From assembly GCA_029339195.1 (NCBI GenBank), contig JAPTJF010000537.1, forward strand, positions 1 through 39,374: 39,374 bases of DNA, given 5' to 3'. This document shows positions 11,413 through 22,287 of the stretch, one piece after another. Positions within the stretch are counted from its first letter, which is position 1; each line of letters begins with the position of its first letter. The DNA comes from Micractinium sp. NFX-FRZ. Its lineage: Eukaryota > Chlorophyta > Trebouxiophyceae > Chlorellales > Chlorellaceae. Under the pieces are notes generated by a model, which had not been told where the DNA came from, did not search any database, and saw only the letters and a program-made list of their open reading frames with translations. A program made the translations under genes and the position numbers.

Positions 11413-14400
11413 CTACCGCAGGCGCGTGCCCGCCAGCTGCCGCTGAACCTCCACCAGCGAGTCGCTCACCTCCAGCCGACTCAGCCGCTCCTGCACGTCG
11501 CGCGGCAGCGTGCCGCCAAAGGCAAACACGTTGGTGAGGCGCTTGAACAGCCCGCCCCCGGGCTGGCTGCCGCTGGCCTGCGCCTGCGCCTGCTGCTGCT
11601 GCTGCTGCTGCCCCTGCCGCCCCTGCTGCTGCTGCGCCGCCAGCAGCGTCACCTCTTGCTTGCCCACACCCCTATAGGGAAGACCAGCAGGGTCAGGGCA
11701 GGGGGAAGCTGGGGGTGAAGACTCACTACACTTTATCGCCCGCCCGCCCTACCGCCGTACCTAACGCCCGCACAGCTCGAATCCGTCCCCACAAGGCAGT
11801 CCTCCCTGTGCCGCCCCACTTGCCCGCACTGCTGCACTCAAATCGCTGTGCACACCTCTGGGAGGCAACCTGTCACTGCCCTGCACCAGCAGCAATCATA
11901 CCCCTGGCTCTGCAACGATGCATGCCCTCACCTGCCCGTCATCGCCAGCGCCTCCTGCACAGCCTCTGCGACCTTCTGCCGCCCCGCCGGCGTGCTCGGC
12001 GCCACCTCCGCCGGCGCCGGCACCTCCTCCGCGGCGCTGTCCCCGGCAGCAGCCGCAGGCTTCTCCTCCTGCACAAGAGTCCGGGGACGGCGCGGGCGGG
12101 AGGGTTGCAGGGAGTGGAGGCGTCGGCCAGTTGGAACGCCAGCAGCCAGTCACTTAACTTAACTTAACAGTCACCGAAGGCAGAGGTGCCCCCCCCCCCC
12201 CCCCCCCGTATGAGCAGCTCAGCAATAGCGTGACCATGGCAGTAAACCACCATGGCTGCCCCACAGGCAGCTACACAACGCATCCACCAGGGCAAGGGCG
12301 AATGAACGCGAGCAGCAGCAGTTGCGGAGCAGCAGGGGGGAAAGGGAGAGGAATAGTCACCTGCGGCAGCAGCTTGGCGAAAGCCTCACGGATGTCTGCT
12401 GGCATCTCCTCAGGATTTGTGCATAGGTAGGCCAGCAGCCGGTCCTGCTTTGCCACGTGCGTCTGGAAGGTGAGGAGGGAGGGGAAGTGCAGGTGAGGAG
12501 CAGGCTCTCAATGGGGCAGCCTAGCAGTGCAGCGTGCTGTGCGGTGTTCGGCTGCGCGCCTGCTCCTCAGGAAGGTGACTGGGAGGTGGGGAGGCGGTGA
12601 GAAGGAGGCTTGTTACAACAGCAGGACAGCAGTGCATCGTGCTGTGCCGCCCCGACCTGTTGCGGTGCTCCGCAGAGGAAGTGAAGGGGACAGGGGGGAG
12701 AGGTGAACAGGTGGGCCGTTTTTGACTGGAGAGCTCCTGGGCACCCACGCTTGCGCTGCGCACCACCTGCCCTCCACCCAGCTTGTCCTCGTGCCCGCGG
12801 CAGCACACCCTGCGCCCTGCCGCTGATCTCACCCTGAGCTTGTCCAGCTCGGCGGCGTGCTCGGTCAGCACAGTGTCGTGCTTGGTGAGCACCGTGCTGT
12901 GCTTGGCCAGCTCAGCGCTGTGCCCGGCCACCGTGCTCTCCAGAGCCGCCACCCGCAGGCCCATCCCCCGCATGGCGTCGCCCATGTCCTGCAGGGCAGG
13001 GGTTGCACAGGTCTGAGGGCTTCACCGTGCACAAGAGGTGTAGATGGGGGCGGCTCTGGTGCTCCAACTGGGTTGTGCCAGAACCACAGCATGCACAGCG
13101 CTGGGAAGCGTGCAGTGCACATGCACAGGCCCTTGCCACAGGCTCCCCCTGGGCTGGGCCTGCCAGGGGCATAGAGCTCTCTGACAGTTGGGAAGGCCGA
13201 CGTGCGCTGCCCCCCCTGCAGGCAGCTAGGCACACACAATTGCCTCGCTAGCCCGTGACACATGCATCGCTGCGCCCGCTTGCCCGGCGGCGGGGACACA
13301 CCAGCCCCCTAAAAGGAACCTTGGACCCCACCCAAGCAGACAAAGGATGATGCTCGCAAAGAGTGGCAAAACAACAAGCAGCTCACGTGCACGTTCTGCA
13401 GCAGCAGCCCCGCTCAAGGTTGGCGGCAAAGCGCTCCCGCCGGCCTCGCACGCTTCACAGCACAGGCTCCCAAGGTGGCGCACTGTACTGCTGCATGGGC
13501 CTGCACGGTGGTCGAGGCCCGCACCCACCACCCGCCCTTAACCCCACTCACGTGCACCGTCCGCGCCAGCTCGTTCTGCACCGCGGCCCCGCCGCCCAGG
13601 ATGGACTTGAACGCCTCGTCCACCGCTGTAAGCAGGAAGCCGTCCCGCAGCGCCAGGGCGGATGCATGCTTGGCGGGCTGGGCCAGCCCCTTGAGCCGGC
13701 AGACGGCCGAGACGTCCAGGTTGCGCCGCATGTCCACCGCGCTGCAGGCAGGGAGCGAGCAAAGGAGCGCAGGCATGTGTGTGTTGGGCAAGTGAGAGGG
13801 GCCACGCAATTGAGAGCATCCAGAGGGTCACCACGTGCCGCTGCACCACCCATGTGCGCCGTGCTGCAAGGGTTGGCGGCACTGAGAAGGCACAGGCCCT
13901 GTTCTTCCATGTCCCCCGCAAGAACAAAGGCTGAAAGCAGCTGTCAGGGCGAAGAGGGTGGAGAGGCTAGGGAGCAGCAGTGTGCCCTGCACAACAAGTG
14001 AGCGGGCCAGAGCCGCCTGCAGGTGGCGTCTGCGCGGCAGGCACAGCTGCAGCGAGGCCGGCAAGCAGCATTCGGTAGCAACACGCAGCAAACAGCGCAC
14101 ATGCGTCACAAGAACCCAGGTGCCACTCACCAGATCTGGATGAACATGAAGACCACCATCAGTTCGTGGCCGGCTGCCAGGGACGTGAGGTCTGCAGGCA
14201 GGCAGGCGGGCAGGCAGGTAGGCAGGTAGGCAGATGTGCGGGGAGGCAGGCAGGCAGGCAGGCAGGCAGGCGGGCGGGCAGGCGGGCGGGCAGGCGGGCA
14301 GGCGGGTGGGCGGGTGGCCCGGAAGGCAAGCAGGCCGGCAGCAAGCAGGAAGGCGGGCGGACGAGCGAGCAGGGGAGCAGGCACACAGGGGGACAGGCAG

Positions 14401-16827
14401 GGGGACAGGCAGGCATTACGTAGGGCCATACGTGGTTTCTTGGGGGCACGGAGTTGAGGCAAACCCAGGCTTGTTGCCTGCATTCTTGCTTTTGCAGCCC
14501 TGCGCTGCTCTCACACCTCAACAAAGGCGCCCTCCCGAGGGAATCCAGCTACACAATCATCGCCCAGCGGCGCGATCCTCCCCCCACGCCCCAAGCACAG
14601 CATCGTGAACAACTCACCCTGCAAGAAGAAGGGCACCTCGCTCCTGCCCTGCTGCACCATGAACATGAGCTGGCGGTGCGTCTCCAGGGTGAGCAGGTTC
14701 AGCTGCGGGGGTACATGGGAATTGCACCAGGTAAGGGCGCTGACAGAACATCCAGCCAGGAGGGGCGCCTGCCAGCCACCTGCCAGGTGCAAGGCAAGCA
14801 GGCCGGCACCAGGCGCCAGTTACCAAGCATGAGCACACGGCATTGCCAGCTGGCACATGCACGCATGCTGTGCATGCTGTGCTGCACGGGGAAAAGCGGG
14901 GCACTGCCCACGACGGGCGGCAGTGGCAGAGGGAGGTTTTCAAGGTTGAGCACCGTTGCATTAACACTGTTGCATTACAGCGCCAGCCTTCAGTGCCCAC
15001 CCTGACCTCGTCAATGGTGAACTCTGATGGGTCCAGCAGCTCGGCCAGCAGTGTCACCGCCCTGCAAGGTGAGGTGGGTGGGGTGCAACATGCGGATGCA
15101 AGCCTGTGCCAGGGAACGTTGCATTTCGATGCAGTCTCTGTTGCGGTGGCGCAGCTATGCGCCGGCTGCCGGTCTGAAGCCAGGCGCAGTACACTGGTGG
15201 TAAGGCCAACTGGCCCAATCTCAGGCAGCGGGCAACGCATCAAACCCCAGTCCCTCACCCATCCACCGCCTTGCCAGCCTGGTGAGCAACTCAATCGCCC
15301 ACCACCCACCCATGCACCCACCTGACGTCGTCGTCCGCCTCGCCCAGCGCCTGCATAAAGTGCGTGAGCTTGCCGTGCAGCAGGCGGGTCTGGGCGCCCA
15401 GGATGTTGTGCACGGCGTCACCAAAGTGTGGGTACTGCGTTGATCAAGGGGGCGAACGCGCGGGGAGCAACCGTTTTGCAACTGGCGGCGCTGTCCAGCA
15501 ACTTCTCGCCTCGTGCGCGACGGGGAGCCTGGCCATGTCATGCTCCGGCACGATGCCACACAGCACAGCACAGGGCGGCACGACATATGGCGCGCGCTGC
15601 GCACGACATGGCGCACGCTGCACAGCACGCTGCACAGCACGGCATGGCTCGATGCGGCTCCACTCGGCACAACAACGCCGGCGCAGCGCGGCCCATGGCG
15701 GTACTGCCCAACATGAGCTGCGCAGCACAGCAAAAGACCAGCAAACCCACCCTGAAGACGATGCGGAACCCATCCACGGAGTGTGCATCCACGGCGTCAA
15801 AGAGGTACTTATTCAGGTCGGGGGGCACCCGCCCCGCCTCCTGCACATCAAACCACAGAGGGCAGCGCAATGAGTGGGGCCCTTGACATGGCGGGCTACC
15901 CCACAGCTGCGAGAAGGAAAGGAGAAGGGGAGCGCACGGTCCGCGCCCCATCCCTCCTGCGCCCCAGGCTGTGCACCCACACCCAGCGCAGCAAGACCCT
16001 GCCTCAGGCTGCTGTGGTCCCTCCCAATGCTCCCCCACCCAGGCCCACCCACCTTCAGGATGACCTCTCGTGCCTCGCTGGCGTAGCGCTGCAGCGCCGC
16101 CCGCTTGATGGGCGTGTGCAGCGCAAGCATGTGCTTCAGTGAATCCGTATTGTCCTCCAGCACTCGGCGGTACTTGCTCATGCGGTCTGCCACCGCATCC
16201 AAGCGGGCCCCGCACATGGCAGGGTCGCTCAGCTCGCTCTTGTGGCAGTCCAAACGCCAGCACAGCTGCGAGCGGGAGTGCGGCAGGCGGCGCGACAGGT
16301 GTCAGGGGTGGTGCATCGATCGGCAGCAGCCTAGGCACAGGTGCAAGGGGTGGCGCACATTGGACCGCACAGGCAGCTTGGCTGGATGGCTTCAAGGCAG
16401 AAGCCATCACAAAGCCGTTCCCGTCACCTACCATAAGCATCTCTGAGACATTTTCAATGCCCTGCAGGATGCCCCGGAGTTGCTGTGAAGCTGGGACGCT
16501 CAGCCCATATTCACTCGTCGCTGCGCTCAGGCCTGCCGCCTTGGCCTGGACCACCTTCTGCAGCTCGGACAGGAGCAGGCGCTGTGAGCAGCCTTGGAGG
16601 GTGCAGCGCGCTTCCTTGGCAGTTTGTGAGGCCTTCGCAAGGCTCAAGAGCGTTCACCGCACCTGCCGTGCCTGCTTCTGGGCGTCCAGGCTGCCCACCG
16701 CTCGCTCCAGGTCCACTTGGTTGCGCAGGGGAGCAAGGAAGGCCTCAACCAGTGGAGAGTCCTGGCCGCCCCCTTCCCACCACCGCTGTGCCTTGACTCC
16801 ATGGGGCTCTTTCTGCGACTGCTTCAT
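11413..16827 (-). CDS. Uncharacterised protein, 591 aa, upstream member of the tandem 13-exon family
   Basis: Exons in transcript order: 16827-16663, 16581-16432, 16265-16053, 15840-15751, 15434-15322, 15061-15007, 14702-14618, 14191-14131, 13741-13552, 12988-12833, 12462-12361, 12068-11932, 11671-11413. They join in frame (1,776 nt, stop TAG at 11413-11415). Every intron phase equals that of the 4,789-10,767 gene, and exons 4, 6, 7, 8 and 9 are identical in length, so the two arose by tandem duplication. Conserved blocks: QVDLERAVGSLDAQ, MLALHTPIKRAALQRYASEA, YPHFGDAVHNILGAQTR, LLDPSEFTIDE, FFLQ, FMFIQI, AVDMRRNLD, RDGFLL and LTNVFAFGGTLPRDVQERL. Exon 10 has a heptad-repeat helix (TVLTKH, TVLTEH) expanded relative to the paralogue. 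A QQQ-rich linker precedes the C-terminal block. The ATG at 16827 was chosen by alignment; an in-frame ATG at 16932 is possible. No known domain is recognised and the function is unknown. Confidence 0.78.
12189..12207. repeat. Poly(C) tract (19 nt) in intron 11
   Basis: An uninterrupted run of 19 C on the plus strand (poly-G in the transcript) inside the intron between exons 12462-12361 and 12068-11932. A TTAAC triplet repeat lies about 20 bp to its left. Confidence 0.95.
14192..14420. repeat. GGCA/GGCG tetranucleotide tract abutting the intron 7 acceptor
   Basis: About 230 bp of near-continuous GGCAGGCAGGCGGGCA-type repeat. In transcript sense it is a CCTG/CCCG pyrimidine-biased tract that runs directly into the exon 8 acceptor at 14191/14192. 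A shorter relative lies in intron 7 of the middle paralogue (about 7,715-7,780). Confidence 0.85.
15540..15730. repeat. Degenerate CACGG/GCACA pentamer-rich tract in intron 4 of the upstream paralogue
   Basis: Short GCACA, CGGCA and CGCTG blocks recur next to the donor of intron 4. It is the most degraded of the three equivalent tracts in the family. Confidence 0.5.
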
Positions 16828-17058
16828 GGTGGAGTGCAAAAATGTCGGGAAAAAAGAGGGTGCACTCACATGGGCAGAGATGGCCAACGGCGCCAGCGGC
16901 AGCATGCCCGCCGCAGAGCCACAGGCAAGCACCCTCCTAGCGTGCCGCTGGCTGAGTCACCGTTAAATCGTTCCGCCGATGTCATTACCCCCTTGCACGA
17001 TTAAGTTGTTGTAAAGGGCGGAGCACAGAGTCGAATTGCGCGCGCGTTGCGGTTACGC
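16828..17058. promoter_or_regulatory. Divergent promoter region
   Basis: Only 231 bp separate the ATG of the minus-strand paralogue (16827) from the ATG of the plus-strand gene (17059). The region contains a comparatively AT-rich core (about 16,960-17,010: GTTAAATCGTT, then GATTAAGTTGTTGTAAAG) in an otherwise GC-rich setting. No canonical TATAAA is visible. A shared bidirectional promoter is an inference from the spacing. Confidence 0.5.
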
Positions 17059-18898
17059 ATGGAGCACGCACCCGGCACCTCCGACGACCCTCGGGTGCGT
17101 TTGTGGGAGTCAGATGGTGCATTCAGGCCCCGGGGCAGGCCGTTGGTGGCCGCGGCGGTGGCGGCGGTGGCGGCGGTCCTCCGCCGCCCGTCGTGCTGCC
17201 CCCTCCTGTCAGCCAGGGCACGGGGAAGCCATTACAGGCTGCCCAAGCTTGACAGTCATGGATGGATTGCAAAGTCTACACAACTTGCCTGTATAAACCA
17301 ACAACTGCCCTCCAGCATGCTTGTACTGCAGGCAGAACAGGAGAACGGCGGCGTTTCGCGCCGCAGCACCCGCCGCGCGGCTGGCCTGGTAAGGCACGGT
17401 CACCATGCTGTCAGCACATGACTCGGCATCCATTGCCGGACGCTCATTGCATTTGCACGAGCCTTCATGGCCTGCAAATATCTGTACCTTCTGCCATTCC
17501 TGCCGTGCAGGCTGCCTCGCCGCTGCGCGTCGCGGCCGCCGTAGCAGGCGCCGGCACCAGCAGGCCGGCGCATCGGCTGCTGTTGACGCCTGGCAAGCAG
17601 CAGTCCGGCAGCAGCAGCAAAGGAGTGGTTGGCGATACAGCGCGCTTGGAGCAGCTTGAGCAGGAACTTGAGACGTGCAGACAGGCAAGTCAGGGCGACA
17701 CTGGGGGCTCTCGGCTCCGGCAAGGGCGGGGAATGGGCAGCACGCTGGTGTGCAGGCACTAAGCACAGGCAGCACAGTCGCCAGGGAAGCAGAGCGCCCC
17801 CCTTGCTGTGGCAGCGCCCCACCCCTTGGCAACTGCCTCTTCGCTGGCTCATTACTGCGACAACACTGCCCAATGCAGGCGCTCTCAGAGAAGCAGGATG
17901 ACCTGGAGATGTACAAGGAGCTCTACAAAGCGCTGCACAGGTGTCAGGCGCGCCGCGACCCGCAAGCTGCCACGCTGGAAGCCATGCAGAAGGCATTGAT
18001 TGCGGTGCGCGGGTGGCAAGTGCAGTGGGGCCCAAGCTCGTGGTGTTCTTTTGGGGCATTGGCTGCTTGGGTGTGCCGTTGTTTTAGTGCACACCGGCCC
18101 CAACCCTGCCCGCCCACCACCTCCAACCTGGCATGACCCCACGTGTGCACGCCTGTGCCCTGCCTGCCCGGTTCTTCTGCTGCAGGAGTTCACAGCAGCA
18201 GCGGACCGTGCCGTGAAGCACGCCAGTGACGCCCCTCCTGGCAGCTCCCTGGCACAAGCGCTGGAGGCCTTGGCCGCTCTGGTCAACGAGCAGACAAACA
18301 AGGATGTGCTGCTGGCTGTGGCTGACATGGACATGGACCCAGCTGCAGCCTTGGATCTGATGGGTGCCGACAGCAGCGGCAGGCATGGCGGCCACAGTGG
18401 CCGGGTTGTGCCATTTGAGGACGTGATCAGCGATGAGGATGAGCCCTCGGAGCAGGACAGCCAGCTGGCAGGCCCTGCCCAGCTGCGGCAGCCAGGTGCA
18501 GAGGAGGAGGCAGGCGGTGCAGCGGCGGGGCGGCAATGTGTGGTAGCGTGCATTGGCGGGGCGGGGCGGCAGCGTGTGGTAGATGACCAGCATGCGGCCG
18601 AGCAGCTGCAGCAAGCACCTGCTGGTGCGCCTCTGGTGCCTGCTGCGGTGCACCAGCAGGTTCTTGCGGCAGCGGCTGCGGCAGTGGCGCCAGCTGTGCA
18701 CCAGCCTGCACCGGCAGTCCTGCCAGCGGATGAGCAGCAGCAGGTGCAGCAGCAGCAGCAGCAGGTGCAGCAGCAGCAGCAGCAGCAGCAGCAAGCGCCA
18801 GCAGTGCACCAGCAGGCACCCAATGCGGCTGCTGCTGCTGTGCCTGCGGCGCCAGTTGTGCACCTGCCTGTGCTGCCCAACCTGTCGGCGGCTGGGGG

Positions 18899-18947
<49 letters not shown>

Positions 18948-19837
18948 CAGGCGCCAGCGGTGCACCAGCAGCTGCCTGCCGCTGCTGCTGCTGCGGTGGC
19001 GGCGGCTGCAGCGGCGGCGGCAGTGCACCAGCCTGTGCTACCTGACATGCCGGCAGCTGAGGAGCAGCAGGCGCAGCGGCGACAGCAGAAGCAGATGCAC
19101 CAGCAGCATAAGGCACTGGCAGCACGCCACCAGCAGGCGCCGGCAGTGCACTGGCCTGTGGTGCGCGAACCGCTGGCGGCTCTGCAGCCGCTGGTGCTGG
19201 CAGCTGAGCAGCAGCAGCAGCAGCAGCAGCTGCTGCAGCAGGACGAGCAGGCAGTGGAGGAGGAGCAGGCCGAGGCATCGCCGCAGGTCGCCTGCCCGAG
19301 CATCTCCTTCCCACAGGGCTCGGCGGCCTGGCAGGAGTGGGTTGATGCGCTGCCTGCTGGCGTCGCCGTCAAGAACTCACTGGCGAGGCAGCCCAAGCAG
19401 TTTGCCAAGCAGAGGCTGTTCGAGATGCTGGCGGTGCTGCTGGAGCACCGAGGTGAGGGGGGAGGCAGTAAGGACGGGGTCTGTGGCTGGGTGTGTGTGG
19501 CAGCATTTGCATTGGGGAAGCTGTCGGCCTGGGCAGCCTGGGCAGCATAGCGTGCGCTGGATGCTCATGATGTAAGAGCAGTGGCTCACACTCTGAACCT
19601 TGCCCTGACTTGGCTTCTGCAGCGGCCCTGGGATACGATGGCTGGGAGTGGTGGAAGTCTGGGATGTCCCGCTCGCGCAGCAGTGCGATCATCAACGACC
19701 TGCGCGACAAGTTCCCGCATGTTGAGATCAAGTCGATGCAGAACTGGGTGTCCAAGTATCGCAGCCTGAGTGCTGAGATACTGGAGGAGTGTGAGCAGCG
19801 AATGCAGGCGGCAGCAGCGGGCGCAGGCCATGCGTAG
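17059..19837 (+). CDS. Uncharacterised polyQ/Ala/His-rich protein with a Trp-rich C-terminal domain (about 624 or 703 aa)
   Basis: Exons: 17059-17388, 17511-17684, 17879-18004, 18186-19452, 19623-19837 (stop TAG). All joins are in frame. Exon 1 may be split further: a GTGCGT donor at 17095 and a strong acceptor before 17332 would remove 237 nt in frame (624 instead of 703 aa). The third intron start is GC, not GT (AG|GCAAGT at 17685). Protein layout: a short basic N-terminus, a predicted coiled-coil stretch (TARLEQLEQELETCRQALSE, continuing to about KALIA), an acidic segment (EDVISDEDEPSEQD), then about 230 residues built of four degenerate units. Each unit contains a VHQ or VHW motif, an Ala/Pro stretch and a Q-run. 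The conserved-looking C-terminus includes WQEWVDALPAGVAVK, YDGWEWWKSG, INDLRDKFP and MQNWVSKYRSL. No recognised family; the acidic and Q-rich make-up would fit a nuclear or transcriptional role, but that is a guess. Confidence 0.72.
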
Positions 19838-20275
19838 ATGGTGGAGCCGCGGCGGGACAAGCGGCAGCCACTACTGATCTCCCCTGTGTATGTGGCTGCC
19901 CCTCTTCTGCTGTTGTACTTTTATGCTGCAATGTTTCTGTTATCTGTATGTGTGCGCCTCGTTCGCCTGGCATGTGCCGCCACGTGCCGATGGTAACCAA
20001 CTTGGTGCGTCAAAAAAGTGCCAACCGTGGAGCTCCAGCCGTTGGTGATCATACCGTGTAGAGTGGCAGGATTGCCAAAGAGCAGACAGCTCCTTCAACA
20101 TGCCATGCTGCCTCGCGTGCGGCAGCAGCCCTCAACCCCACAACGAATGGCCCTGCAAGCGGCCAAAATCAAAGTGGCCGCTCTGTGTAGGAAAGAGAGT
20201 CTGAAATGCCTTTAGCAATGCCCTGCCGCGGTGCCCTACTTCCTTTAGTCTTTCACTCCAACTTTCGCTCTCACA
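19838..20275. other. 3' flank of the polyQ gene
   Basis: No coding exon. It holds the presumed 3' UTR of the upstream gene, including a T-rich patch at 19,908-19,950 (TTGTACTTTTATG, ATGTTTCTGTTATCTG), and then unremarkable sequence up to the minisatellite. Confidence 0.5.
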
Positions 20276-22287
20276 TTCCCTCCCACTCTGCCTCTCTGCC
20301 TCCTTCCCGTTTGCCCTCCCTACTGCCTTCCCGACTTCCCTCCAAAAATCCCTCCCTACTTCCCTCCCGACTTCCCTCCCTACTTCCCTCTCTACTTCCC
20401 TCCCACTTCCCTCCCGACTTCCCTCCCTACATCCCTCCCAACTTCCCTCCCAAGATCCCTCTCTACTTCCCTCCCTACTTCCCTCCCTACACCCCTCCGT
20501 ACTTCCCTCCCAACTTCCCTCCCCACTTCCCTCCGCACTTCCCTCCCAATATCCCTCCCTACTTCCCTCCGTACTTCCCTCCCAACTTCCCTCCCAACAC
20601 CCCTCTCAACACCCCTCCCGACTTCCCTCCCTACTTCCCTCCCTTCTTCCCTCCCAACATCCCTCCCTACTTCCCTCCCAACATCCCTCCCAACACCCCT
20701 CCGTACTTCCCTCCCAACATCCCTCCCTACTTCCCTCCGTACCTTCCTCCTTACTTCCCTCCCCACTTCCCTCCCGACTTCCCTCCCTACTTCCCTCCCT
20801 ACTTCCCTCCCAACATCCCTCCCTACGTCCCTCCCAACATCCCTCCCCACTTCTCTCCCCACTTCCCTCCCGACTTCCCTCCCTACTTCCCTCCCAACAT
20901 CCCTCCCTACGTCCCACCCAACATCCCTCCCCACTTCCCTCCCGACTTCCCTCCCTTCTTCCCTCCCAACATCCCTCCCCACTTCCCTCCCGACTTCCCT
21001 CCCTACTTCCCTCCCCACTTGCCTCCCAACATCCCTCCCTACTTCCCGCCGTACTTCCCTCCCAACATCCCTCCCTACGTCCCTCCCAACATTCCTCCCC
21101 ACTTCCCTCCGTACTTCCCTCCCTACTTCCCTCCTTACTTCCCTCCCCACTTCCCTCCCCACTTCCCTCCCGACTTCCCTCCTTACTTCCCTCCCCACTT
21201 CCCTCCCCACTTCCCTCCCAACACCCCTACCAACATCTCTCCCTACGTCCCTCCCTACAGCCCTCCTAACTTCCCTCCCAACATTCCTCCCAACACCCCT
21301 CCGTACTTCCCTCCGACCATCCCTCCCTACTTCCCTCCGTACTTCCCTCCTTACTTCCCTCCCCACTTCCCTCCCGACTTCCCTCCCTACGTCCTTCCCA
21401 ACATCCCTCCCAACATCCCTCCCTACTTCCCTCCGTACTTCCCTCCTTACTTCCCTCCCCACTTCCCTCCCGACTTCCCTCCCTACTTCCCGCCGTACTT
21501 CCCTCCCTACGTCCCTCCGTACTTCCCTCCCTACTTCCCTCCCCACTTCCCTCCCGACTTCCCTCCCTACTTCCCTCCCAACATTCCTCCCTACGTCCGA
21601 CCCAACATCCCTCCGTACTTCCCTCCCACCATCCCTCCCTACTTCCCGCCGTACTTCCCTCCCGACTTCCCTCCCTACTTCCCTCCCTACTTCCCTCCCC
21701 ACTTCCCTCCCTACTTCCCTCCGTACTTCCCTCCTTACTTCCCTCCCCACTTCCCTCCCAACATCCCTCCCTACTTCCCGCCGTACATCCCTCCCTACAC
21801 CCCTCCGTACTTCCCTCCCTACTTCCCTCCGTACTTCCCTCCCGACTTCCCTCCTAACTTCCCTCCCAACATCCCTCCCTACGTCCGACCCAACATCCCT
21901 CCGTACTTCCCTCCCAACATCCCTCCCAACACCCCTCCGTACTTCCTTCCCAACATCCCTCCCTACTTCCCTCCGTACTTCCCTCCTAACGTCCCTCCAT
22001 ACATCCCTCCCTACTTCCCTCCGTACCTTCCTCCTTACTTCCCTCCCCACTTCCCTCCCGACTTCCCTCCCTACTTCCCTCCCTACTTCCCTCCCAACAT
22101 CCCTCCCTACTTCCCTCCCTACGTCCCTCCATACATCCCTCCCTATTTCCCTCCCAACTTCCCTTTCTACATCCCTCCCGTTGTTCTTCGCAACATCCCC
22201 CTACGTCCCTCCCCACTTCCCTCCCGACTTCCCTCCCTACTTCCCTCCCAACATCCCTCCCTACGTCCCTCCCAACATCCCTCCCAA
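20276..22287. repeat. 12-bp minisatellite, about 2 kb (consensus NACTTCCCTCCC), pyrimidine strand on plus
   Basis: Some 165 head-to-tail 12-bp units. Variation is concentrated at three positions: the first base of NAC (all four bases occur), the first base of the TTC triplet (T, A or G), and the last base of CCTCCN (C, G or T). Because 12 is divisible by 3, frames stay open on both strands (plus [12 protein letters not shown], minus [12 protein letters not shown]), so the 807-codon ORF at 20206-22629 is not evidence of a gene. The array is a polypurine/polypyrimidine tract. The minus strand repeatedly reads GGGAGGGAAGTAGGGAGGG, which fits the four-G-tract quadruplex pattern. Two blocks sharing the rare variant CCGTACCTTCCT (20,737 and 22,021) are exactly 107 units apart and share long flanking stretches, so segmental duplication has occurred inside the array. 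Confidence 0.95.

Noticed and set aside
17095..17331. Treating 17095-17331 as definitely intronic
   Set aside because: The donor and acceptor look good, but the segment is also open in frame (79 codons), so sequence alone cannot decide. Recorded as an alternative.
18427..19314. Long Ala/Pro-rich minus-strand ORF and a Ser/Cys-rich plus-strand ORF over the polyQ exon
   Set aside because: Antisense or out-of-frame shadows of CAG-rich coding sequence; no domain and no splice support.
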